Origin: Ipomoea triloba
Lineage: Eukaryota; Streptophyta; Magnoliopsida; Solanales; Convolvulaceae
NCBI RefSeq assembly: GCF_003576645.1
Contig: NC_044916.1
Span: 489,009-553,008 of the forward strand
DNA length: 64,000 bases
Reading direction: 5' to 3'
A model generated the notes under the pieces. That model did not search any database. It was given only the letters and a program-made list of their open reading frames with translations, and was not told the DNA's origin. A program made the translations under genes and the position numbers. Positions 1 through 12,110 of this stretch are shown here, in pieces. The number at the start of each line of letters is the position of its first letter. Position 1 is the first letter of the stretch.

Positions 1-1170
1 TAGTTTTTCATTTTATATTATTGATTGTTAGAGTTGTTCAAAACTAATATTTGTTTATTAAATTATTCTGTGAACCAAGTCCAAAATACATCATTTACAT
101 ACTGAATGTTTATAATTTATATACTGAATATATACTCAATGTTTACGATGGTTTTGGGAAGAAAAAAAAAGAAAATTTAACTTTGAATTCAAAAATGGAA
201 AGTTCGTTTCAAACTTGGAAGTTAATGTATTTCTGCAGCATTTTCTGAGCAACTACGACAACTAGCACGGGTGTTAATTGCAAAATTTCCAACTAGGGTT
301 GGACAATTCAACTCAATACGTATGACCAAAATTTATGTTTGCTTATTTTAATTTCTAATATGATCCTAAAATGCAGAATTTATCCTAACAGCATCCTATT
401 AATTGATTGATTTAAGGATGCATGCATGATTACTTTAACATTCTTTTTAGTCTATAAATTATCCAAAATGTATATGTACCAAAACGAAAAATAGAGAAAA
501 AAAATGTCACCTTAAACCATTGCAACTCTTTATTTTGATAAAAAAAAAATTATATAAAAACAAACATAAACATACCAATTCATAATAAAGAGATATATAT
601 ATTTTTCTTAATAACAAAGAAAACTTGTAACTACTACTTAAAGTTGTACACTGGATAATTAAACTCCAAACCTATGAAATAGCCCATAGCTGCACTACGA
701 AGATCCTATACAACGTGCATGATTAAGAAGGTGTGAGTAAGAATTCATGACAAAAGTTAAACACGTAACCGTGTGATATGAAAATTTTATTTACTTAGTC
801 ACCTCTTTCGGACCATTTTTTTTTTTTTTACTTTTAATATTGTTTCTTTGGGAATTGGGACTGTACTAGCCTTCTCAGCATCTATCACACAACTTCGCAG
901 ACATTTCCTATATTTTATTCTTGTTCATATTATTATATGATATGAACTATTCATTACACAAATCAACTATATATTCTTTACTTATTTTCTTTAGCATTTT
1001 TAAATTTTATTTGTTATGTTTAATAATACTTTTAATGCAGTTTCTAAATATATAAATTTTATATACTGATACTAAACTTAACATTATGAAAAATTGAATT
1101 AAAAATAAATTTAGTCAAGCCTCGTTAATCGATCTATACATATAAAATGAGATGGGAAGAGTAATAAAAC
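1..1170. repeat. Segmental duplicate of the region upstream of gene 1
   Basis: From about 175 to 1170 this stretch matches 7320-8150 plus 8850-9170 (upstream of gene 1) at high but imperfect identity. The second copy is interrupted by a MULE-type MITE that this copy lacks. No credible gene is seen here. The shared flank indicates that gene 1 sits in a locally duplicated block whose other half lies partly left of the window. Confidence 0.75.
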
Positions 1171-1229
1171 AAACCCAACAATCTTATATAATGTTTTTGC
1201 CAAAGTGGTTGGAATTTTTTACGCCCAAA

Positions 1230-2560
1230 GAATATTGGCAAATTATACAATCGACCATGATCCACCTTACAATGTGAGGTCTAGTTCAAAATGAAATTTA
1301 ATTACGTGTCTGCAGCTAATTAACATATTGTATGCTTGCAGTTAAAAATTGAAGGCACAATATGTTAATTGCATACATGTAGCATGCAATTAACAATATA
1401 ATTTAACATATTATGTGTATATAGGTAACATATTTTTTGTGTTCAATTTATTTCCAAACACATAACAATTGTTATACGGTGGACTATGGTCCACAGAGCT
1501 GGTAAAAAAAAAATGGCGTTGTTTCCTCAAGTAAAGAAACAACGACCGTTGTTTTTAATAAATTATGTATATGTGATGTGCTCATAATAAAATGAAACTC
1601 CAGTGTATTTAAAATGACACTGAATAACATATCTCACATATTAAGTGTATATTATCAAATGAAACTGTAGTTGAATTGGAATGATAATTTAGTTGTGTTG
1701 AAATGAAACTACAATATGTATAAAATGAAGCTAAATAACATGTCTCACATATTGAGTGCATATTGTCAAATGATATTGTAGTTGAATTGAAATGGTACTT
1801 TAGTTGTGTTGAAATGAAACTACAGTAGGTATAAAGTATAATTGAATAACATGTCAAACTATTTGAAATCTTTTACCGCGGCAAGTCAAAATTATATCAT
1901 AGATAGATTGATCTTGCTATGTATGTCTTAACTTACGACATAAACATTAATCGCTAACCTTATAAAGGACTCTTGACCACACAAATTTTACTACGCACCG
2001 TGGTCTACAATATATTGTGGTTCATGCATCAAAATGATGTCGTTTTGATTAATGAAATGAAACGACTGAAACGGCTTCACTTCGTGCCATTAACTCTGTG
2101 TATAACATATTCAGTTTCATTTTATGTACACTGCAGTTCCCTTTCAACAAAACTACAGTTCTTTTCGACATAACTATAGTTTCATTCGACATTATATACT
2201 CAAATATGTGAAACTGTTATTCAGTTTTCTTTCAACACAATTGCATTTTCTTTTATAATACACTGCAGTTTCCTTTCAACATAACTATAATTTCATTTCG
2301 ATATAACTACAGTTTCATTGGACAATATACACTCAAATATGTGAAACTGTTATTCAGTTTCATTTTATATACACTGTAATTTTCTTTCAACACAATCACA
2401 ATTTCATTTTGATATAACTACACTTGCATTTGATAATGTAAAAAGAAATGTGAGGCAGTATCTTTCGAGATGAACTGTAATTTCATTTACGGAGCTCCGT
2501 TAAAACTTGACGGCAAACGTTTCTTTACTTAATAAAACGGCCCATGGTCCACAATGATTG
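1230..2560. mobile_element. Foldback element with internal inverted subrepeats
   Basis: The ends carry palindromic motifs of the form GTGGACTATGGTCCAC (about 1483) and CCCATGGTCCACAATG (about 2542). The interior contains many copies of GTTTCATTTC/AACACAACTACAG-like words, in one orientation at 1600-1860 and in the other at 2095-2480. The terminal motif is shared with the element at 21523-21818, which has a clear 9-bp duplication. No coding capacity is visible. Exact ends and TSD were not resolved. Confidence 0.55.
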
Positions 2561-3327
2561 CTCTTAACCAAGTGACTAACATAATCAATGCATCTGTTGC
2601 TTGGACCAGCCCACTTAACATCTATCCAGGCTTAGCCCCATTTCTTTACGCTTTATTTCCATTATGTGTTCATTCCATCAGCCCATTTGGTATCCTTATA
2701 CTTTTTTATTCATTATTTTCTTTTTTGTAAAAATAAAAATTAATGAAGAAATTATATCATTAAGAAACCTTAACTGAGATAATTTTTTAAATAATACCTA
2801 TATGGATATCTTTTTGTCAATTTTAAAATAAATATACATGCACATAAAGTCATTATTTTAAGTACATAAATCATTATATATTATGATTGGTTCATAAAGT
2901 TACAAGTGTTAATTAATAAAATCACTACTAGACTGCAAGTCCATAATTAAAGTCAGGCAATATTTCAAATTTATGAATTTATTTTTATATGTACAGGTCA
3001 TAAATTAACTAATATTGAAATATTCACATAAAAAAAATGTTAAAAGTCAATAGTTTATTTTGAAATCCTATTTGAATGAGCATTTCAAAATAAATCAATA
3101 TTTTAAACTTTCTAAGTTTTGTCAAACAGAACTTCAAACATACAGAGACTTCAATAATGACTACAAATTATTTGGCAAATCAAACTTATTTATTATTACA
3201 AACCCCACTTCAATAATTTATTGAGGGGAAAAAAGAACAATACAACATGCATACAAATGTCAAGTAAAATTATACTTCCCAAAAAACTAGCTAGTTTGGT
3301 TGACAGCTCGTAGTACAGTGCAGCAAG
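2561..3327. other. AT-rich spacer downstream of gene 1
   Basis: No open frame, RNA gene or clear repeat was recognised. The right part should contain the 3' untranslated region of gene 1, which is transcribed leftward. Confidence 0.5.
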
Positions 3328-6300
3328 TCAAAATAACCTGTGGGCAGTGGCACCAAGTTTCTTTAAATTGACGGGCCTGATGAGGGTAGACCGTGCGAAA
3401 TCTAAAACGAGGGGGAATTGATAAAGCAGCAACACGATTAGACAGAAAGTCAAACCTAAAACTATGAGAATAACACGACGAGGCGATATAACAAGACCAA
3501 TCACGAGATAAATTGTGCCAATAGAGGAGGCAATCATAAAGAAAACGGAAAATACCAAGGCGAGGAGGCCTACGATTAAGTTGAGGGGAAGAATTATAAG
3601 GAAATCTTCTTCCCTATAGTGTGAAGTTATTATGGACAAGAAGACCATGAGAGAAGTAACGGAGCAAAAGAGAGATATACCATTATTCACATAAAATATT
3701 TTGAAAGCACGCCTTCTTCTGAAGACCGGGAGGCCCTCATCAGGCGGGGTTTCATCAATGGGACCTTTAATTGTACCATTAATCATATTTGGAACAACAT
3801 TATTATTATTGCTGCCCATCGCAACTATTGTACCATTAAAGCCCTGGGTAAGTACACCATCACTGTTGCCACCGGGGACTGTAATAGCAGCGGCAAACAT
3901 CACAGTAACAATCAGTGCTGCTACAACTGAGCATGCACTTGCTGTGTCCTTCATCCATTTCTCTCCTTCCTTTCTCAACTCCTTATGCTCATCCGTGAAC
4001 ACCATCTTTGCTGTTTTCTCATCTTTATTTCTCAGTGATGAGAAATATGGTGGTGCAATCTTTTGCACTTCCTACACAATCACATTATTATTAATTTAAT
4101 TAAACACTTCCATATGAGAGAAATAAAAAACAATCTCGATCAGCTTTACATCTGAAAAAATTCGATGGATCTGATAAGATTAAAAAAAAAAAGACTAATT
4201 ATCATAAACTCCACCATGCAAACTTTAACACTTAATATTCAATCTTTAACAACTAAATATGCAACCTGCTAAATTCTATAAAATAAACGAAAAATTAAAT
4301 TTTAAATCTAAACTGTAAATGTTAGAGCTTAAGTAGTAAAAAGTAAACCACTGGACCAAATAAAATCAAAAACTTAGTCACAAAACTCTAATTGCAATGT
4401 ACTTTCGTATTTTTTTAAGTGCAAACTTCTAATACGGAGTACTAAATATGCAAAATATTAAGACAAAATGTGCAAATCATTAATATTAAATAGCAGGTTT
4501 TAGTGTTCACATTTGCATAGTAAAGTTGGTGATATTTATGAAACTGCCACTGCGTTTTTTAATCTAATCTGGTGCGTTCAATTTGTCCGTACTACGTACC
4601 TTAACCCATTGCAGGTCCTGCTGCATTTGAAGAGCTGCATTGACATTGAGTTTGTGTGGAGGTGTCAATTTCCCAGCCAAATGCACAATGTTGTTTCCAT
4701 TTTTGTCTCTTTCATCTACTAAATCATGCATAAGCATACTATTTCCACGAACATACTTAAAAACATTTGTACTGTGGTTCTCTGTTGCAATATGAAGTAT
4801 ATTCCGCCCACTTTTGTCTTTGTAATAAGCCGTGTTAGGACATGCTTCCACAATATTTTTGACCACCTCTTCAATGTCCAGATACGCTGCTTGAATTATT
4901 GCTTCTTTTGCAAGTGAGGCAACTTGTGTTTCATTTAGGATTTTGAGTTTATCGCACAAACATTCAACAAGCATCGCTGCTTCTAATTTCAAATAAAGCA
5001 TCGCTACTTTTTTGGGCTTGAAGATAGGATAATCGTATTTGACTATGGCCTCCAAAGGAGATGTTTCATTGTTTAGTGTCCGATGACGAGCCAAATCAGG
5101 ATATTCATGAGCCAATTTCCATGCCATCGCTGAAAATTAATAAATAATTAAATTGTAACACCTCAATTCTATTATATTCATGTACATTCAGACAAGACAT
5201 ATATAGATGAAAATTATTTTTAAAACGATTGCACTCCGGCCAATTTTCATAAAAGAATTTCATCTCGGCCAGATGTGCCTTCATTTGCCCTCCTACAATA
5301 ACAAATTATAATGTTGAATAAATATTCATTTTTAATATATTAAAAATTTATTTTTAATGTATTAAAAATTTATTTTTAGATAATATACCAAATAATTAAT
5401 GAACCTTCAATTATTAAAAATGAACTTCATGTCCCATAGTCTATATATATATGCTATAATGGTTGTGATCGCTAACAAATCTAAGTTATCAACTTATTAT
5501 CTGGCATTATATTAGTGAATCTTGGCTGGAGTGTTGTGTTTAGATCATGGTTGAAAAATTCTTTAGGCGATCTAGGGCTTCTAGGCGGTGATTAAACAGC
5601 GCCTAGGTATTTGTGTATTTATTTATTTTTTTTAAAAAAAAATATGTTTTAGATTTTTTTTTTAAAAATTTGTTAAGACTTGATAATTATAAACTATTTA
5701 ATACTTTAATAGTTAATACTAAAATATTAAATATTAATCTAAAAAACATCTAGATTTTGAACAATTTAGAGTTATTTTGCTCAAAACATGTCATTTTGAA
5801 TTAAATAACCCAAATTTAAAAAAGAAGGGAACAATAGGTAATCGGCCGACTAAGCAACCTAGTGGGTGCCAAGGCGGCCTAGTCAACCAGGTCCTTGGCC
5901 CGGGTGCCAAGGCGAGATTTTAGCAACAGTGGTTTAGATGGAGTGGTATGAATTGAAATAAAGCTTAAATTAGTTGGATGTCATACCATAGAATTTAGAC
6001 TTGATTAAGTTAACAAGGATAGTTGCACCAGTTGGGCCTGCATATGGATCAACTTCCGGATCTTCATCGTTCTTAGTGACACTCAAGAAATAGGAAAACA
6101 CCTCCGGCTTTCTGAGAGTATTGCAAGCTGCGTAATGGATGGGGAGAAGACCCCTCTTGCACCTTTCATACAGGAGATTACGGTTCTTCTCTACAAGGAT
6201 TTCACCCACCTCCTTGTTCCCAAACCGAGCCGCAATGTGTAGCGCCGTGAGCCCATCTCGGTTCTTCACCACGCCCACCACTTCATTATTATCTCCCATC

Positions 6301-6902
6301 ATTGCCACAACCTTTTCCATAAAATCCTTATTACCTGCTTTAGCAGCATCATGCAATGTAGTGTTTTTGCGGAAGCTGATAGGAGCTTGGATTGCAAGGT
6401 TGTTATACTCCAAGAATTTTTGAGCTTCCTCCCATTTCCCATGCACTGTAGCTCTGTGCAGTGTCATGTAATTGCTGAAAGAATCTTCTTCAGCCACATA
6501 GTTACCTGCTTCAAGATCATCAACTGCATGCATGCAGACCATATTTTGAGCTAAGGTTAATTATATATATCAAAATAAAAGGTGATCTATGTTCCAATGA
6601 GATCAGATTATCTTCTCCCGTCAGACTGTGAGACCCGACATGAATGCACACAATTTACTACACGAATGCACATAAAGTATACAAGTAATTTGCCTGTATT
6701 GTGTAACTGGATGGAATTTTAGATTATGTGCGTTCATGTTTGCGTCCCACCATCTCACTAGGGGAAATGATCTCATTTGATCACTAATCTATATATATAT
6801 ATATATATATATATACTTTTGCAATCTGCATATTGATAAGTATACAATCAAGCTAATTAATTAAGAGAATAGTATCATACCATTGTTGCCTTGATAAGCC
6901 AT
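3328..6902 (-). CDS. ANK-PGG gene 1: ankyrin-repeat membrane protein, ACD6/ITN1-like
   Basis: Four exons join with GT..AG borders: 6902-6881, 6523-5987, 5129-4600 and 4071-3328 (1833 nt, 610 aa). Exon 1 encodes only MAYQGNN plus one base. Exon 2 carries N-terminal ankyrin repeats (DGLTALHIAARFGNKEVGEI). The third exon carries more ankyrin units (SGRNILHIATEN, NGNNIVHLAGK). The last exon is a PGG domain: WMKDTASACSVVAALIVTVM, the PGG tripeptide after TM1, then three more hydrophobic segments. Known relatives (ACD6, ITN1) are membrane proteins in defence and stress signalling; the role here is inferred. Genes 2-5 have an intron between the ankyrin exons that is absent here, and about 12 residues go with it. 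The loop after PGG is long, asparagine-rich and has two NGT sequons. No frame break was found. Confidence 0.88.
5546..5931. mobile_element. Non-autonomous hAT element (386 bp) in a gene 1 intron
   Basis: Perfect 8-bp TSD GTTTAGAT at 5538-5545 and 5932-5939. The ends are imperfect inverted repeats (CATGGTTGAAAAATTCT and, complemented, CACTGTTGCTAAAATCT). Internal GGCGCCTAGG-type motifs and the AT-rich core match the element at 43563-44066 in opposite orientation. It lies between exons 2 and 3 of gene 1. Confidence 0.85.
6791..6815. repeat. TA microsatellite
   Basis: Uninterrupted AT dinucleotide run inside intron 1 of gene 1. Confidence 0.95.
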
Positions 6903-7319
6903 TGATGCAAATTCACTCCTTCTCAACTCAATTATATATATTGCAAGCTTACCTAGCTTGTATTGGGAAATATATATATATAGAGAGAGAGACGAGTGAT
7001 GGGGATATATAGAGGATAGAGATGGTCACGGGCTGGTTCGGGTTCAATGCATGTATTATTGGAAAATATAAGGAAAATGATGTCTTCCACATACAAGACA
7101 GGAGACTCTAAAGCCTTGATTATATTTATATTAATACCAAAGGTATAGCCTGTCAAAGAAAACATGCTGAAAGTTGGCAAGTTGCTATTTAAAAATTGCT
7201 ATTTGAAGAGTTGACCATTCAATTCAAGATTCATTGCTAGTTGAGTGGACTATTCGTAGTTTTCAGAAAAAATAAAAATAAAAATTGAGTGGACTATTCA
7301 TGCCCACAGTTCATCACTA

Positions 7320-9170
7320 TCATAAAAATTTAAGTTTGAATTCAAAAATGGAGAGTTTCAAAATTGGAAGTTCATGTATTTTTGCAACATTTTCTGAGCA
7401 ACTACGACAACTTGCACGGGTGTTCATTGCAAAATTTCCAACTAGGCTTGACCAATTCAACTCAATATGTATGACCAAAATTTATGTTTGCTTATTTTAA
7501 TTTCTAATATGATCCGAAAATACAGAATTTATCCTAACAGCATCGTATTTATTGATTTAAGGATGCATGCATGATTACTTTAACATTCTTTTTAGTATAT
7601 AAATTATCCAAAATGTATATGTACCAAAACAAAAAATAGAGAAAAAATATTTCACCTTAAACCATTGCAACTCTTTATTTTGATAAACAAAAAATAATTA
7701 TATTAAAAAACATAAAATGGACCAAAATAATTGAAAATAAAGAGATCTATTGTATTAATAATAAAGAAACTTGTAACTACTACCTGCAGTTATGCAGAGG
7801 GTAAACTCCAAATCTATGTAATAGTTCACAGCCGCACTACGAATTGAAAATCCTATGCAATATGCATGCCAAAGAAGGTATGGGTTAAAATCGATGACAA
7901 AAATTGAACTAATAACTTTGTGATATGAGAATTTTATTTATTTAGTCACCTCTTTTGGACCTTTTTTTTTTTTTTTTTTTTTAAAGAAAAACTTATAATA
8001 TTGTTTCTTTGGGACTGTTCTAGCCTTCTCAGCATCTATCACACAACTTCGTAGACATTTCCTATGTTTTATTGTTGTTCATATTATATGATATTAAGGG
8101 TCACGACACAATTTTATTACTCTATATATCGTCTCATTTTTACCTGTCTAGTTTATTATTGGCTAAAGTGCCATCTAGCACCATGAACTATATCCAATTA
8201 TTCATGCCGCACTCTGAACTTTCATATCGTATATATCGAGCCGCAAACCAAAATAAAAAATNTCGTATATATCGAGCCGCAAACCAAAATAAAAAATTCA
8301 CCTAGAACTTTTAGCAGGTTTCCAGGTCTTCCTGCTGACATGGCGTAGGTTTTCAAGTGATGTGGCATTTCTTTTAACCTTATGTTGTCCATATAAGCAT
8401 TTACATATTAAAAATAATTTTTTTTTAAAAAAAATACAAACAAAAAAAATTAGCATTTCTATAAATTTGAAAAATTGAAAAAATACTAAACAATAAATTA
8501 GCCAAAAAATATAAATTATGAAAAAAAAATTTGAAACATTGGAATTGCAAAATTGAAAAGTATACATTATGAAAATAAAGAGAATAAAATTCTGGTTATT
8601 TTAATATAATAATTTTGTTTTTTTTTTTAATTTTAAATATGTAAACGCTTACATGAACAACATAAGGTTAAGAGAAATGCCACATCAGACGCCATGTCAG
8701 CAAGAAGACCTGGAAACCTGCTAAAAGTTCTAGGTGAATTTTTTATTTTGGTTTGCGACTCGATATATACGATATGAAAGTTCAGGGTGCGGCATGAATA
8801 ATTGAATTATAGTTCATGGTGCTAGATGACACTTTAGCCTTTATTATTCATTGGTCAAACCAACTATATATTCTTTACTTACTTTTTTAGTATTTAAAAA
8901 TTATTTTTAAATTTTATTTACCGTGTTTAATGATACTTTTAATGTAGTTTTAAATATATAAATTTTACATGCTGATACTAAATTTGAATTTCACGATATT
9001 TTTCACAACACTAAATATTGGAGTATCTCACTATGAGGAATCAATTTCCATTTCGTTCGGTTTATTACAAAATAATAAATTCAGTTCTTGCTGTTGGACT
9101 TTATTATTATGAAAAATTGAATTAAAAATAAATCCAGTCAAGTCTCGTTAATTCAACCATACATTATACA
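7320..9170. repeat. Segmental duplicate of 175-1170, interrupted by a MITE
   Basis: 7320-8150 and 8850-9170 align to the left edge of the window. This is upstream sequence of gene 1. A poly-T run lies at about 7963-7981. No gene was recognised. Confidence 0.75.
8161..8839. mobile_element. MULE-type foldback MITE with 9-bp TSD
   Basis: Target duplication TTTATTATT at 8152-8160 and 8840-8848, perfect. Termini GGCTAAAGTG and CACTTTAGCC are perfect inverted repeats. The arms stay complementary for roughly 200 bp (for example AGCAGGTTTCCAGGTCTTC on the left and its complement near 8706). The core is AT-rich. The apparent length is inflated: the N at 8262 duplicates 35 bp, so the real element is about 643 bp. 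An 89-residue open frame in it is a chance product. Confidence 0.88.
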
Positions 9171-10666
9171 CTACTTTTGTATTAAGAAGCATAGTGAAAA
9201 GTCATATTCCTATGTTCATTTTTGTAGTAGAGATCATAAGAAGAATACTTGTAAGTTGACAATTCTTGATAGTCTTCATAAAAGTTGTAGCACTTTGAGT
9301 TGGCATTTCAATGGCACACAATAGACGAACTGTGCGGAAATTTCAACTTGTGTCCATGTGATGGATCAAAATCATTGAAGACACCATTTGACTTTCTTGG
9401 AAGTATTTTAGCTATATACTTAGTTTTTACTTTTTGGTAAATCCACCGATTCTTTCTNCTGAACTTTCATATCGTATATATCGAGCCGCAAACCAAAATA
9501 AAAAATTCACCTAGAACTTTTAGCAGGTTTCCAGGTCTTCCTGCTGACATGGCGTAGGTTTTCAAGTGATGTGGCATTTCTTTTAACCTTATGTTGTCCA
9601 TATAAGCATTTACATATTAAAAATAATTTTTTTTTAAAAAAAATACAAACAAAAAAAATTAGCATTTCTATAAATTTGAAAAATTGAAAAAATACTAAAC
9701 AATAAATTAGCCAAAAAATATAAATTATGAAAAAAAAATTTGAAACATTGGAATTGCAAAATTGAAAAGTATACATTATGAAAATAAAGAGAATAAAATT
9801 CTGGTTATTTTAATATAATAATTTTGTTTTTTTTTTTAATTTTAAATATGTAAACGCTTACATGAACAACATAAGGTTAAGAGAAATGCCACATCAGACG
9901 CCATGTCAGCAAGAAGACCTGGAAACCTGCTAAAAGTTCTAGGTGAATTTTTTATTTTGGTTTGCGACTCGATATATACGATATGAAAGTTCAGGGTGCG
10001 GCATGAATAATTGAATTATAGTTCATGGTGCTAGATGACACTTTAGCCTTTATTATTCATTGGTCAAACCAACTATATATTCTTTACTTACTTTTTTAGT
10101 ATTTAAAAATTATTTTTAAATTTTATTTACCGTGTTTAATGATACTTTTAATGTAGTTTTAAATATATAAATTTTACATGCTGATACTAAATTTGAATTT
10201 CACGATATTTTTCACAACACTAAATATTGGAGTATCTCACTATGAGGAATCAATTTCCATTTCGTTCGGTTTATTACAAAATAATAAATTCAGTTCTTGC
10301 TGTTGGACTTTATTATTATGAAAAATTGAATTAAAAATAAATCCAGTCAAGTCTCGTTAATTCAACCATACATTATACACTACTTTTGTATTAAGAAGCA
10401 TAGTGAAAAGTCATATTCCTATGTTCATTTTTGTAGTAGAGATCATAAGAAGAATACTTGTAAGTTGACAATTCTTGATAGTCTTCATAAAAGTTGTAGC
10501 ACTTTGAGTTGGCATTTCAATGGCACACAATAGACGAACTGTGCGGAAATTTCAACTTGTGTCCATGTGATGGATCAAAATCATTGAAGACACCATTTGA
10601 CTTTCTTGGAAGTATTTTAGCTATATACTTAGTTTTTACTTTTTGGTAAATCCACCGATTCTTTCT
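8262..10666. other. Probable assembly artefact: exact 1,195-bp duplication bounded by single Ns
   Basis: Bases 8263-9457 and 9472-10666 match at a constant offset of 1209 with no difference seen in the portions compared. Single N characters sit at 8262 and 9458, exactly at the joins. The 48 bases 8214-8261 also equal 9459-9506. This is expected when overlapping contig ends are joined with an N instead of merged. The second copy repeats most of the MITE (to 10048) and its right flank. Confidence 0.85.
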
Positions 10667-10819
10667 CGGTCTGTTTAATGGGCCGAGTCCATCCGCGTTC
10701 GTTCCAAGAGGCACGGGAGCTAACCCAGGAAAAATCGTCACTTGTGGGAATCAACCCGAATTCTCCCGAAATTCGTCCCACAAAGAGGGCTCACTTACCA
10801 CTTGAGCTACCCCAATAGG
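10635..10819 (-). mobile_element. tRNA-derived SINE
   Basis: Flanked by an 18-bp near-perfect target duplication (10617-10634, 10820-10837; one mismatch). Read on the minus strand it has a Pol III A box (TAGCTCAAGTGGTAAG) followed by a B-box-like GGGTTGATTCCCAC. The T-rich left end is the tail in this orientation. Confidence 0.8.
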
Positions 10820-10837
10820 TTAGCTATATCCTTAGTT

Positions 10838-12110
10838 GCTCCTTGGCTCCAATGGACTCCACATGCATTCAAAATGTTCTAAAAACCATTCACCTCATTC
10901 CAATCATATCATTAATTAAGAATTAAATGATAGAAACACTTTGAACAAAATTATAACAAATGACAGACAAAATAAGCTTAAATATAAAGTAAAAATATGA
11001 TGTGTGGAGGATACAAAAAGAGTTTCTTCCACGTAGAAAAGTAGAAAAAAAATAACAATTCACTTGATTCGGTCCACATTAAAAGTAGCAGACAGGCCGA
11101 CAGGGTGCATTGGACTTGAGAGAAGACTCTAGCCAAAAGGTTAATAGCTGGAAGATTATATTTAATACCTAATTAAAATATTAATACCTAATTAAAATTA
11201 CTAAAATCAAATTATAAATAACATAAAACACAGACATATATACATACATGAAATATAACAGCTGGAAGATTTAACCATACTATACGCAGGAAAAAGTTGA
11301 AGAAACAGCAAAAGAGATAAGGTGAAAAGACCCAAAAAAATGAAGAGTACTGCAATCATTGCATCATTCAATAATTGAAGATATATATGTTGCTTTATTA
11401 ATTATTATCATATCATTTATATGTTCAACACTGATAAAGTATTAATTTTAAGTGCCTATCCATATAGCACCTCGGGGTCATGAACGTCTCAAAATCGTAT
11501 AGTACTTATTTATATTATATTATGGTTCTTGTCAATGATAGATAAGCTATGGATTATAGATTTTGAATCATAAACTGAACCGAATCAAATCAAAATAACT
11601 ATAAGAGCATCACCATCAATGCATAATGGGGAGATATTGGAACAGTAGTGGCTGATTTGGAGGAGTGAGAAACAAGAGAGAGAAGAAAATAGATGCTCCT
11701 GCAAAAGAGGGGAGCTTGGAACAGTAGCGGTGCGATTTTTTTATTTTCGTTTGAATACTAATAGAGTCTCTATTAGAATGCTGAGGCTCGATTTTTTTAA
11801 TTATATTTGTTTATTTTCTTTTGAATACTACTAACTCTATTAGAATGCTGAGGCTCGAACCCGGGTTTGATGCCACTGGACCACACGGTCCTTGGCAATC
11901 CCATTTTCTCTTTACTAATCACACTTACAAAAACTCATCAGCGAAATATCCCCACTGATAAGGATGCTCTAAACAATGTCCATCAAAGCCAATACAAAGT
12001 TGGTACAAACCAAAGTAGAAATACAACACGGAATAAAATCAAAAAACTCAATCAGCTAGTTGTCTAGATTACATAAAGATTTCTTTGGCAGCACATAAGC
12101 CTGAACTTTG
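10838..12110. other. Spacer between the gene 1 flank and gene 2
   Basis: 10985-11450 is partly repeated at 17030-17880 upstream of gene 2, which supports block duplication of the genes with their flanks. A second SINE-like segment lies at 11750-11895. No gene was recognised. Confidence 0.5.
11750..11895 (-). mobile_element. SINE or tRNA-related fragment
   Basis: On the minus strand a B-box-like GGTTCGAGCCTC follows an A-box-like TGGTCCAGTGGCA. The downstream side contains two copies of a GAATACTAATAGAGT-like segment. The 30 kb region has a related copy. Boundaries are approximate. Confidence 0.55.

Noticed and set aside
3701..4099. 132-residue plus-strand frame opposite the PGG exon of gene 1
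   Set aside because: Antisense shadow of a conserved coding exon; similar shadows occur opposite genes 2-5.
8298..8567. 89-residue frame present twice (also 9507-9776)
   Set aside because: It lies within a MITE arm and core, and the second copy is an assembly duplicate.
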